A stretch of 64,000 nucleotides of DNA from an uncultured Arachnia sp. Lineage in GTDB: Bacteria; Actinomycetota; Actinomycetes; Propionibacteriales; Propionibacteriaceae. Both the position numbers and the translations under genes were made by a program. The notes beneath the pieces were generated by a model, which had not been told where the DNA came from, made no database searches, and saw only the letters and a program-made list of their open reading frames with translations. The stretch lies in assembly GCA_947499145.1 (NCBI GenBank), contig CANMNB010000012.1:124001-188000 (forward strand), in the 5' to 3' direction. Below are positions 1 to 7,405 of this stretch, one piece after another (within the stretch, counting starts at the first letter, position 1; each line of letters opens with the position of its first letter).

Positions 1-297
1 TCGGTGACCCAACCGGACGCCGGGCTCGAACCCGAGGTTGTGGATGTGGACGTGGTCGCCCGCCAGGATGTCGCGGGTGGCGTTGCCGATGAACTGGCCG
101 TACTTGACCACCGCATCCCCGGCGGCGATGGGAGCCAGGGCAACCTTGTGCCCGGCCGGTATGTCGACCGAGACGGGCATCGTGGTGCCCCCCTCGAGTT
201 GGATGACCGAACCCGCAGACAGTGGATGGGTGAGCACGGCGACGTTGTCGGTCGGCGCCAGCCTGAGTGCGACGTCGTCGAACCGGTGCAGCGTCAT
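1..297 (-). CDS. uxaA: Altronate dehydratase, N-terminal SAF domain (partial, runs off left edge)
   Basis: Only about 99 N-terminal residues are visible. They form a SAF-type domain: a hydrophobic start (FDDVALRLAPTDNVAVL), then DIPAGHKVALAPIAAGDAVVKYG and the HVHIHNLG stretch typical of UxaA/GarD dehydratases. The family dehydrates D-altronate to 2-keto-3-deoxygluconate in the cytoplasm with Fe2+. The ATG overlaps the TGA of the upstream uxuB by four bases (ATGA), so the two are translationally coupled in a LacI regulator-uxuB-uxaA operon. The long catalytic domain lies outside the window. A galactarate dehydratase (GarD-like) is the alternative, but neighbouring uxaC, uxuA and uxuB favour altronate. 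Confidence 0.8.
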   Translation of the reverse strand, partial: MTLHRFDDVALRLAPTDNVAVLTHPLSAGSVIQLEGGTTMPVSVDIPAGHKVALAPIAAGDAVVKYGQFIGNATRDILAGDHVHIHNLGFEPGVRLGHR

Positions 298-1796
298 CGG
301 GTCCCCTCGAGCTCGTCTGCGGCCGCCATGACGGCGTCGCGCCACGGCTGGTGACCGGAGAGGTCTCCAAAGATCTCCTCGAGGTCGAGGAGCGCCTCGA
401 ACCCTCCACGCGCGACGGTCGCGCGGAGTTGCTCCGTCATCGGGTCGCTCAGCGCGACCGGCCGGCCCTCGATCACGAGTTCGCCCTGCGACGAGGCACG
501 CACGTAGTGGGCCCACTCGGCCACGACGCGGGCCGCCGCCTGTGGCACCTCCCCCGCAGCGACGCGATCCCGCACCGTGCCGAGCAGACGGATCGGCAAC
601 TTCTGGGAGCCGTCCATGGCCACCTGCACCGTCGTGTGGCCGAGGGCCGGGTTGGCGAAGCGTTCCAGCACCTCGTCGCGATAGGCGGCGAGGTCGAGAC
701 CCTCGGGTGCCCGGAGGGTTGGGAGCACGTCGACGTCGACCAGGGTCCGGGCCAGGTCGAGCAACCCGGGATCTCCGACGGCGTCGGCGATGGTGGCGTA
801 TCCCCGCGAGGCGCCGGCGTAGGCGAGCGTGGAGTGCGTGGCGTTGAGGATGCGCAGCTTGGCGTTCTCGAAGGGAGCGACGTCGCTGGTGAGGGTGGCG
901 CCGACCTCCTCCCAGGCCGGGCGGGGGGCCGCGAAGTCGTCCTCGATGACCCACTGCTTGAAGGGCTCAGCGACGACCAGGGCATGGTCCCGCAGGGCGG
1001 TGAGCGACTCGGCCCGGGCCCGGTGCCGCTCGTCGGTACGCGGCACGATGCGGTCCACCATGGTGGCGGGGAACCGAACGGATTCGTCCAACCAGGCGCC
1101 CAGTTCTGCCGCCGCCGGCGCCCCACTGGCCGAGACGACCCCAGCCACGAGGCGCTCCAGCTGGCGGCCGTTGTGGGTGAGGTTGTCGCAGCACACGACG
1201 GTGATCGGGGCTCCGCCCGAGCGCCAGCGTCGGGCCAGGCCGCGCGCCAGCATGCCGATCGGGGTGCGCGCTGCGACGTCGGACGCCGCTCGGGAGTCCA
1301 GATCCGCGGCCAGCTGCGCCACGTCGGCCGCGACGTCCGCGTCGTCGAGGTCGGGGCCACCGTCGGCTGCGCGACGGTACCCCTTCTCCGTCACCGTCAG
1401 CGTGACCACGTGCGTCGCGGGCGCACCCAGGGCCTCGAGCACGTCGGCGGTCTCCTCGCGCGGGAAGGACACGGCACGCATGACGCCGACCGTCCGGACG
1501 GACGCCTCCTCGGCGCCCGTGGCGTCCAGTCCCAGGGTGAGGACGCCATAGAGCCCATCCTGGGGCGCCAGGTCCTCGCGGACCTGGGGGGAGCGCTGGG
1601 TCACGCCGTGGATGCCCCACCGGGTGTCCCCCGTCGCTGCCATCGCGTCCTCGGTGAACACCGCCTGGTGTGCCCGGTGGAATGCTCCGACGCCGAGGTG
1701 GACGATGCCCATGGAGATCGAGCGGGGCTCCACCAGCGGCCGAGGCGCGGACGAGTCGGCGAGGCTGGCGAGGCTGAGTCGGGGCAGCTGTGTCAC
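294..1796 (-). CDS. uxuB: D-mannonate oxidoreductase (fructuronate reductase), mannitol dehydrogenase family
   Basis: This 500-residue protein matches the polyol-specific long-chain dehydrogenase family in length and motifs. The Rossmann start GIVHLGVGAFHRAHQA lies near residues 30-45, NLTHNG follows mid-protein, and the C-terminal half carries the catalytic K-x4-N-x2-H pattern (KLRILNATH). It should reduce D-fructuronate to D-mannonate with NADH, feeding UxuA. It overlaps the LacI regulator upstream and uxaA downstream by four bases each. No second reductase for the tagaturonate branch is visible although UxaA and UxaC are present, so either one lies left of the window or this enzyme serves both branches. 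A mannitol or arabinitol dehydrogenase is less likely given the neighbours. Confidence 0.85.
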   Translation of the reverse strand: MTQLPRLSLASLADSSAPRPLVEPRSISMGIVHLGVGAFHRAHQAVFTEDAMAATGDTRWGIHGVTQRSPQVREDLAPQDGLYGVLTLGLDATGAEEASVRTVGVMRAVSFPREETADVLEALGAPATHVVTLTVTEKGYRRAADGGPDLDDADVAADVAQLAADLDSRAASDVAARTPIGMLARGLARRWRSGGAPITVVCCDNLTHNGRQLERLVAGVVSASGAPAAAELGAWLDESVRFPATMVDRIVPRTDERHRARAESLTALRDHALVVAEPFKQWVIEDDFAAPRPAWEEVGATLTSDVAPFENAKLRILNATHSTLAYAGASRGYATIADAVGDPGLLDLARTLVDVDVLPTLRAPEGLDLAAYRDEVLERFANPALGHTTVQVAMDGSQKLPIRLLGTVRDRVAAGEVPQAAARVVAEWAHYVRASSQGELVIEGRPVALSDPMTEQLRATVARGGFEALLDLEEIFGDLSGHQPWRDAVMAAADELEGTR

Positions 1797-2773
1797 GGTT
1801 CCTCCTGTGTGGGGGGCGGGGGCGCGGTGGATCCCCGGACGACGAGTTCTCCGGAGAGTCGGTGTCGGGGCGCCTCATGGTCGGAGGCGGTCTGGAACAG
1901 CAGGTCGACCGCCTCGCGTCCGGCCTCCGCCAGGGGCAGTGCCACCGTGGTCAGTCCCGGGGTGACGAGACCGGACGCGGGAACATTGTCGAAGCCGGCC
2001 ACCGACACGTCTCCCGGGACCCGCACCCCGCGTTCGTGCAGCCGGGCCATGGCGCCCAGGGCGATGAGGTCGTTGTAGCAGACCATCGCCGAGGCCCCAC
2101 TGGCCAGCGCCAGATCGGCAGCCGCGATGCCGCCGCCGTGCACCGGCGGGAAGGCACCGATGTCGACCACCTCCACCGACGGGACCAACCCGAAACCACT
2201 GCGGCGCTCGGCGTCCGACCACGACGTCGCGGGCCCGCCCAGGTAGGCCACGCGCCGGTGGCCCAGTGCTCCGAGGTGCCCCAGCAGTCGAGCCATGGAG
2301 GACGGGTTGTCGAAGGAGACCGAACCGATTCCCTCGGCCTCCCTGTTGACCAGGACGATGCGTCCGGCCCTGCCGTAGCGGGCCAGCTCCTCGCGGGGCA
2401 TGCGCGGCGAGCAGAGCACCACGGCGTCGGTGCTGGCCTGCAGGTTGCGCACGAGCTCGCGCTCGAGCGCCACGTCCTCCTCCGCGTCGGCGATCAGCAG
2501 GTTCCGGCCGAAGTGCCGCACCCTGCTCTGGACGCCCTTGGCGATGCCGGCGGAGAACGGGCTCCCGAGATCCGGCACCACGAGTCCGATGAGCCCGGTG
2601 CGGCCGGTGGCCAGGGCGCGAGCGGAGGGATTGACGCGGTAGCCGAGTTCCTCGGCCGCCTCGAGCACGGCGCGACGCTTGTCCGCGGTGACAGCAGCGG
2701 GGCTCGAGAGCGCGCGGGACGCCGTCGCCGGTGAGACTCCGGCGCGTTGGGCTACGTCCCGAAGGGTGGACAC
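1793..2773 (-). CDS. LacI-family transcriptional regulator of uronate catabolism
   Basis: This is a 326-residue LacI/GalR repressor. The N-terminal helix-turn-helix (TLRDVAQRAGVSPATASRAL) and hinge (GYRVNPSARALATGRT) lead into a periplasmic-binding-like effector domain containing LIGLVVPDLGSPF, VLVNREAEGIGSVSFDN and VAGFDNVPASG. The GTG start is chosen because AAGGAG sits four bases upstream; open frame continues further 5' but would place residues before the HTH that the family lacks. It is first in the regulator-uxuB-uxaA operon and divergent from uxaC-uxuA. Two near-identical CG-centred palindromes in the shared promoter region are its probable operators, one 10 bp before its own start, implying autoregulation. 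The effector is inferred to be a uronate or hexuronate intermediate. Confidence 0.85.
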   Translation of the reverse strand: MSTLRDVAQRAGVSPATASRALSSPAAVTADKRRAVLEAAEELGYRVNPSARALATGRTGLIGLVVPDLGSPFSAGIAKGVQSRVRHFGRNLLIADAEEDVALERELVRNLQASTDAVVLCSPRMPREELARYGRAGRIVLVNREAEGIGSVSFDNPSSMARLLGHLGALGHRRVAYLGGPATSWSDAERRSGFGLVPSVEVVDIGAFPPVHGGGIAAADLALASGASAMVCYNDLIALGAMARLHERGVRVPGDVSVAGFDNVPASGLVTPGLTTVALPLAEAGREAVDLLFQTASDHEAPRHRLSGELVVRGSTAPPPPTQEEP

Positions 2774-2782
2774 AGAACTCCT

Positions 2783-2796
2783 TGAAAGCGCATTCA
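2783..2796. promoter_or_regulatory. Probable LacI operator O1, before the regulator
   Basis: TGAAAGCGCATTCA is a CG-centred imperfect palindrome with TGAA/TTCA ends, typical of LacI-family sites. It lies 10 bp upstream of the regulator's GTG and directly upstream of its Shine-Dalgarno. A second copy differing at one base occurs 92 bp away before uxaC. Confidence 0.7.
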
Positions 2797-2874
2797 GGTG
2801 TTTCAAGAGTATCAACCTCTTGGCAACCCCGAAACCTTCCTCCCACCGCAACCGTGTGCCAGAATGGGCGGACC

Positions 2875-2888
2875 TGAAAACGCATTCA
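2875..2888. promoter_or_regulatory. Probable LacI operator O2, before uxaC
   Basis: TGAAAACGCATTCA matches the other operator at 13 of 14 bases and sits 23 bp upstream of the uxaC ATG. The pair, separated by 92 bp, could support looping repression of both divergent transcripts. Confidence 0.7.
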
Positions 2889-2911
2889 TCCAGATCGCGA
2901 AGGACCTCAGT

Positions 2912-4336
2912 ATGCCGTCCACCTGGCGCCTCCACCCGGATCGGGCTCTGCCCGCGGACCCGACAACCCGCTCGCTGGCACGGGGCCTACTGGCCCAGAC
3001 CGAGGACCTGCCCATCGTCTCCATGCACGGGCACGTGGACATCGCGATGCTGGAGCGGAACGAGCCGTTCAACGATCCCGCCGAGGTCTTCGTCATCCCG
3101 GACCACTACCTGGTTCGCATGCTCGTGTCGCAGGGCGTTGACCACGACGCGCTCGGGGTTCCGAGACGTGACGGCCAGACGGTGGAGACGGACCCCCGCG
3201 CCATCTGGCGGACGTTCGCGGAGCACTGGCACCTGTTCCGCGGCACCCCGACCCGGTTCTGGCTGGAGCACGTCTTCATCGACGTCTTCGGGATCACCGA
3301 GCGACTGTCGGCGGAGACGGCTGACGCCGCCTACGACACCATCGCGGAGCACCTGGCCCAGCCCGAGTTCGCGCCGCTGGCGCTGCTCGACCGTTTCAAC
3401 ATCGAGGTCCTCGCCACCACCGACTCCGCCGAGGACGACCTGGGGTCGCACACCCGCCTGTCCGAACGCGGCTACGACGGCCGCCTCGTCCCGACGTTCC
3501 GACCGGACGGGTTGCTGCACGTCGACCGTCCCGGCTGGGCGGATGGCATCCGTCGCCTCGGCGAGCGGTCCGGCATCGACGTCGCGGACTACGATCGCTT
3601 CATCGAGGCCCTGGAGTCGCGTCGTCGCAGCTTCATCGAGGCCGGGGCGCGCGCCACCGACCACGGCCACCAGAGCGCCGACACCACCCCGCTGGAGGCG
3701 TCCGAGGCGCGCCGCATCTTCGCGCAGGCACTCGCCGGGGAGGTCAGCGCCCAGGAGGCCCGGGCGTTCAGTGGGCACATGCTCGGCGAGATGGCCCGGA
3801 TGTCCTGCGAGGACGGTCTGGTCATGCAACTCCACCCCGGGGTGGTGCGCAACTACGACCCGCGCGTCTTCGCCGAGCGCGGCGCCGACGTCGGCTACGA
3901 CATCCCCGCCCCGACCGACTACGTCCAGGCTCTCCGGCCTCTCCTCACGCGCTACGGGCACCACCCCAACCTCACGCTGGTGCTGTTCACGGTCGACGAG
4001 GACGCCTTCAGCCGCGAGCTGGCGCCGCTGGCCGGCGTGTTCCCGTCGCTGCGGCTGGGCGCACCCTGGTGGTTCCTGGACACACCCGACGCGATGCGGC
4101 GCTACCGGGAGGCCGTCACCGACACCGCCGGGTTCTACAACACCGCCGGCTTCGTCGACGACACCCGCGCCTACTTCTCCATCCCCGCCCGCCATGACCT
4201 CGCCAGGAGGATCGACGCGGGTCACCTCGCACGCCTCGTCGCCGAGCACCGCCTGGAACTCGACGAGGCCGAGGAACTGGCCCGGCTGCTGGCCTACGAC
4301 CAGGTCAAGGCCCTCTACCCCGAGCTGCGCGGCTGA
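2912..4336 (+). CDS. uxaC: Glucuronate/galacturonate isomerase
   Basis: The 474-residue product fits the UxaC family length. It has the amidohydrolase-fold N-terminal metal motif VSMHGHVD (H-x-H), the family segment PFNDPAEVFVIPDHYLVRML, and a C-terminal APWWFLDTPDAMRRYRE block typical of uronate isomerase. It converts D-glucuronate to D-fructuronate and D-galacturonate to D-tagaturonate in the cytoplasm. The ATG follows GAAGGA at seven bases; longer open frame upstream would run through the operator. uxuA follows after 21 bp. Repression by the divergent LacI regulator is inferred from the operators. Confidence 0.93.
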   Translation: MPSTWRLHPDRALPADPTTRSLARGLLAQTEDLPIVSMHGHVDIAMLERNEPFNDPAEVFVIPDHYLVRMLVSQGVDHDALGVPRRDGQTVETDPRAIWRTFAEHWHLFRGTPTRFWLEHVFIDVFGITERLSAETADAAYDTIAEHLAQPEFAPLALLDRFNIEVLATTDSAEDDLGSHTRLSERGYDGRLVPTFRPDGLLHVDRPGWADGIRRLGERSGIDVADYDRFIEALESRRRSFIEAGARATDHGHQSADTTPLEASEARRIFAQALAGEVSAQEARAFSGHMLGEMARMSCEDGLVMQLHPGVVRNYDPRVFAERGADVGYDIPAPTDYVQALRPLLTRYGHHPNLTLVLFTVDEDAFSRELAPLAGVFPSLRLGAPWWFLDTPDAMRRYREAVTDTAGFYNTAGFVDDTRAYFSIPARHDLARRIDAGHLARLVAEHRLELDEAEELARLLAYDQVKALYPELRG

Positions 4337-4357
4337 CGCGAAAGGACACCCACACCG

Positions 4358-5539
4358 ATGGAACACACCTGGCGCTGGTTCGGCCCCAACGACCCGATCT
4401 CGCTCGCCGAGATCCGTCAGACAGACGCCACCGGCATCGTCTCCGCCCTGCACCACATCCCCAACGGTGAGGTGTGGCCGGTCGAGGAGATCCTGGCGCG
4501 GAAGGCCACCATCGAGGAGGCCGGGCTGAGATGGTCGGTCGTCGAGTCCATCCCCGTTCACGAGCACGTCAAGTGGGGAGGTCCCGAGCGTCGTCGGGCC
4601 ACCGAGAACTGGGCGCAGTCGGTGCGCAACCTGGCCGAGGCCGGCATCGACACCGTCTGCTACAACTTCATGCCCGTCGTGGACTGGACCCGCACGGACC
4701 AGCGCTATCCGCTGCCCTCCGGCGGCTACGCCATGCGGTTCGACTACCTGTCCTACGCCGCGTTCGACCTGTTCGTGCTGAAACGCAAGGACGCGGAGGA
4801 CGACTACACCGACGACGAGATCCGTGCCGCCGCCCAGCGCATGCAGGAGATCGGCGACGATGAGCTTGCCTCGGTCATCAACACGATCCTGATCGGCCTG
4901 CCGGGCTCCGAGGAGTCCTACGACCTGGACACCATGCGTCGCGGCCTCGCCCACTACGACGACCTCACCGCCGACGACGTGCGGGCCAACCTCGGGGAGT
5001 TCCTGCGCGCCGTCGTGCCGGCTGCGGAAGAGGTGGGCATTCGACTCGCGATCCACCCCGACGACCCGCCCCGCCCGCTGTACGGGCTGCCCCGGATCGT
5101 GTCCGACGCCGACGACGCCCAGTGGCTGCTCGACGCAGCGCCGTCGGAGGCCAACGGCCTGACGATGTGCGTGGGGTCCTACGGCTCGGTGCCGACGAAC
5201 GACGTCGTCGACATGACCCGTCGCTTCGCCGATCGGATCTACTTCGCCCACCTGCGCAACGTCACGATCGAGGCGGACGGGAAGAGCTTCCACGAGGCCA
5301 ACCACATCGACGGCGGCAGCGACCTCGTCGCGGTCATCACGGAGCTCGTCAGGGAGGAGCGGCGTCGCGCCGACGCAGGCGTGCCCGGGACACGCATCCC
5401 GATGCGCCCCGACCACGGGCATTTCCTCCTCGACGACCTCACCCGCCCGACGTACCCGGGCTACTCGCTGGTGGGACGCCTGAAGGGCCTCGCGCAACTG
5501 CGCGGGGTGGAGATGGCGGTCACGCAGCTGCTGGGCTGA
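4358..5539 (+). CDS. uxuA: Mannonate dehydratase
   Basis: This 393-residue TIM-barrel enzyme begins with the UxuA signature WRWFGPNDPISLAEIRQ and contains TDATGIVSALHHIPNGEVW, FNFMPVVDWTRT-like and HPDDPPRPLYGLPRI segments, including metal-binding His and Cys positions of the xylose-isomerase-like fold. It dehydrates D-mannonate to 2-keto-3-deoxygluconate. It is the second gene of the uxaC-uxuA transcript and is followed by a strong hairpin. KDG kinase and aldolase are not in the window. Confidence 0.93.
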   Translation: MEHTWRWFGPNDPISLAEIRQTDATGIVSALHHIPNGEVWPVEEILARKATIEEAGLRWSVVESIPVHEHVKWGGPERRRATENWAQSVRNLAEAGIDTVCYNFMPVVDWTRTDQRYPLPSGGYAMRFDYLSYAAFDLFVLKRKDAEDDYTDDEIRAAAQRMQEIGDDELASVINTILIGLPGSEESYDLDTMRRGLAHYDDLTADDVRANLGEFLRAVVPAAEEVGIRLAIHPDDPPRPLYGLPRIVSDADDAQWLLDAAPSEANGLTMCVGSYGSVPTNDVVDMTRRFADRIYFAHLRNVTIEADGKSFHEANHIDGGSDLVAVITELVREERRRADAGVPGTRIPMRPDHGHFLLDDLTRPTYPGYSLVGRLKGLAQLRGVEMAVTQLLG

Positions 5540-5557
5540 CCCCGACGGGGAAGTGCC

Positions 5558-5607
5558 CCTGAGTGGGAGGAGTGGTCGCGAGATCGCCACCAAAGCTCCC
5601 ACTCAGG
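5558..5607 (+). terminator. Hairpin terminator after uxaC-uxuA
   Basis: A 12-bp perfect stem (CCTGAGTGGGAG paired with CTCCCACTCAGG) closes a 26-nt loop that itself can fold partly. It begins 18 bp after the uxuA stop. No U-tract follows, as is common in high-GC actinobacteria. Confidence 0.65.
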
Positions 5608-5627
5608 CGACGGCGCACGTCACCACG

Positions 5628-5657
5628 CCTCGACACGCCGCCTCCGGCGGCTACCCG
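5628..5657. repeat. CCTCGACACG-hairpin module, copy 1
   Basis: CCTCGACACG is followed by GCCGCCTCCGGCGGC, a self-complementary stem, then TAC. It is one member of a dispersed module also seen near 19.9, 58.3, 60.0 and 63.5 kb. This copy overlaps the upstream promoter region of the YibE/F gene. Confidence 0.6.
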
Positions 5658-5665
5658 CCGGACGC

Positions 5666-5679
5666 TACGCTGACCAGCC
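5666..5679 (+). promoter_or_regulatory. Probable -10 box, leaderless yibE/F transcript
   Basis: TACGCT ends eight bases before the ATG and no Shine-Dalgarno is present. Transcription would start at or within a few bases of the start codon. Confidence 0.45.
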
Positions 5680-6909
5680 ATGGGGCACTCTCACGGGCAC
5701 GGCCACCTGAGCGACGTCGAGGTGGGAGCGCGAGCCCGCAACCTCCTCATCGCACTCCTTGCCCTGCTGGGTGTCCTCGCGGCTGCGGGGCTGATCTGGT
5801 TGTGGCCGACGCCGTCGCAGGTGGACGCCGCCGTCCAGGTGCAGTACGACGCCCCGGGCGTGACGTACGAGGACGGCACCATCACCGGCATCGAGGAGGG
5901 CTGCGAGTCCTCGTCGGAACTGGACTCCAGCACCTGTTACACCGCTCAGGTCGAGCTGCTGACCGGTGAGGACCTCGGGCAGGTCGTGTCCGTGGACCTG
6001 CAGGGCCCACAGGCGCAGTCCGGGCTCCGCGCGGGGGACGAGATCGAGATCGCCCGCATCCCCACACCCGACGGTTCCTTCTACACCTACTCCGGCACCA
6101 ACCGCCTCCCGGTGCTCATCACCCTCGGGGTGCTGTTCGTGCTCGTGGTGCTCGCCGTCGCGCGGCTTCGTGGGCTGATGGCGCTGGTGGGGCTGGGCGT
6201 CGCGGCCTTCGTCCTGCTGGGGTTCATGCTGCCGGCACTCATCGTCGACAAGCCCGGCATCCCCGTCGCCCTCGCCGGGTCGACGGCGATCATGTTCGTG
6301 GTGCTCTACGTGGCCCACGGCGTGTCGATCCGGACGTCGACGGCGCTGGCGGGCACTTTGCTCGGGCTTGCCGTGACCACCGGGCTGGGCGCCGTCGCGG
6401 TCAAGGCCGCCAGACTCTCGGGGTTCGCCGACGAGATGGAGTACGACCTCGCCCAGCTCATCCCCGGCCTGGACTTCCAGGAACTGCTGATGTCGATGAT
6501 CATCATCGGCGGCCTGGGCGTGCTCAACGACGTGACGATCACGCAGTCGTCCGCCGTGTGGGAGCTCAGGGCTGCCGCGCCCGAGATGACCCGTACCCGG
6601 ATCTTCGCCGCCGGCATGCGCATCGGGCGCGACCACATCGCGTCGACGATCTACACCATCGTGTTCGCCTACGCGGGCGGCGCGCTGTCGGTGCTCCTGC
6701 TGCTCTACTTCTCGAGCCGTGACGTCATCGACCTGTTCGGCGTCGAGATGTTCGCCTCCGAGGGCGTGCGAACGCTCGCGAGCGCCATCGGGCTGGTGCT
6801 GTCCGTGCCGATCACCACGGGCATCGCGGCGCTCACCGTAGGCCCCGCCCGGGTACCGGGAGGCCAAGCCATCCCGGAAGATGATGATGCCCCGCATTCC
6901 GCTGACTGA
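5680..6909 (+). CDS. YibE/F-like multipass membrane protein
   Basis: The 409-residue protein opens with a His-rich tail (MGHSHGHGH), then one membrane helix (residues about 24-46). A soluble extracytoplasmic domain of about 100 residues follows (beta-rich, with TGEDLGQVVSVDLQG and GDEIEIAR), then about seven membrane helices. The arrangement and the segments MFVVLYVAHGVSIRTSTALAGTLLG and GGLGVLNDVTITQSSAVWEL match the YibE/F family, whose biochemical role is not established. It stands alone; its 3' end overlaps the convergent Nfu-like gene by 77 bp. The His-rich terminus could bind metal, which would fit the adjacent iron genes, but this is speculation. Confidence 0.85.
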   Translation: MGHSHGHGHLSDVEVGARARNLLIALLALLGVLAAAGLIWLWPTPSQVDAAVQVQYDAPGVTYEDGTITGIEEGCESSSELDSSTCYTAQVELLTGEDLGQVVSVDLQGPQAQSGLRAGDEIEIARIPTPDGSFYTYSGTNRLPVLITLGVLFVLVVLAVARLRGLMALVGLGVAAFVLLGFMLPALIVDKPGIPVALAGSTAIMFVVLYVAHGVSIRTSTALAGTLLGLAVTTGLGAVAVKAARLSGFADEMEYDLAQLIPGLDFQELLMSMIIIGGLGVLNDVTITQSSAVWELRAAAPEMTRTRIFAAGMRIGRDHIASTIYTIVFAYAGGALSVLLLLYFSSRDVIDLFGVEMFASEGVRTLASAIGLVLSVPITTGIAALTVGPARVPGGQAIPEDDDAPHSAD

Positions 6910-7405
6910 TCTCCTTCAGCCTGGGGTAGCGGGCCCGCACCGCCTCTTCGATCCGCTCGTGCAGCGTCTGCCCTGCTGCCGGGCAGTCCTCGCAAGCACC
7001 CAGGAAGTCGAGGACCAGGACGTCGTCGAGCGCCTCCACGACGTTGATTTCGCCGCCGTGTGACGCGATGTACGAGCCCAGTTGACCACGGATGACGTCG
7101 TGGGCGACGAGCTCGAGGAGTTCGTCCGAGCCGGCTGCGACCTCCCAGCCGTCGAGCGGGAGCGCGTTGACGACGGCGTCGCGGATGCGGGAGCCGTGCT
7201 CGGTCCAGCGCTGCGGCGGGGTCAGCCAGGTCCAGACTCCCCCGCGTTCGAGCAGGACCTTCTCGAGCACACCGTAGGCCAGCAGCGGACCCAGCGTTCC
7301 CGGCGCCCGGTGGACCGCACCGACGGGGAGTTCGCCGGTGTCGACCACCCAGCGCACCGCCGTCGGGTGGTCGAGGACGGACTCGGGGTGGATGGGTCGG
7401 CTCAC
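6833..7405 (-). CDS. NifU/Nfu-domain iron-sulfur scaffold-like protein of the feo operon
   Basis: The 190-residue product has an Nfu_N-like first half (DHPTAVRWVVDTGELPVGAV, GVLEKVLLERGGVWTWL) and a NifU C-terminal domain with the cluster-ligating C-x2-C in LGACEDCPA near residue 145. Such domains hold and transfer Fe-S clusters. The GTG start overlaps the feoB TGA by four bases (GTGA), so it is the third gene of feoA-feoB-nfu, occupying the place where enterobacteria encode FeoC. The C-terminus is a His-containing tail (AGHHHLPG) encoded in the region that overlaps the convergent YibE/F gene. A role in sensing or receiving imported Fe2+ is inference. Confidence 0.75.
   Translation of the reverse strand: MSRPIHPESVLDHPTAVRWVVDTGELPVGAVHRAPGTLGPLLAYGVLEKVLLERGGVWTWLTPPQRWTEHGSRIRDAVVNALPLDGWEVAAGSDELLELVAHDVIRGQLGSYIASHGGEINVVEALDDVLVLDFLGACEDCPAAGQTLHERIEEAVRARYPRLKEISQRNAGHHHLPGWLGLPVPGRGLR

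Noticed and set aside
2987..5602. Open frame of 871 codons antisense to uxaC-uxuA
   Set aside because: It runs through two recognised genes and the terminator hairpin, with Val/Gly/Arg-rich shadow composition.
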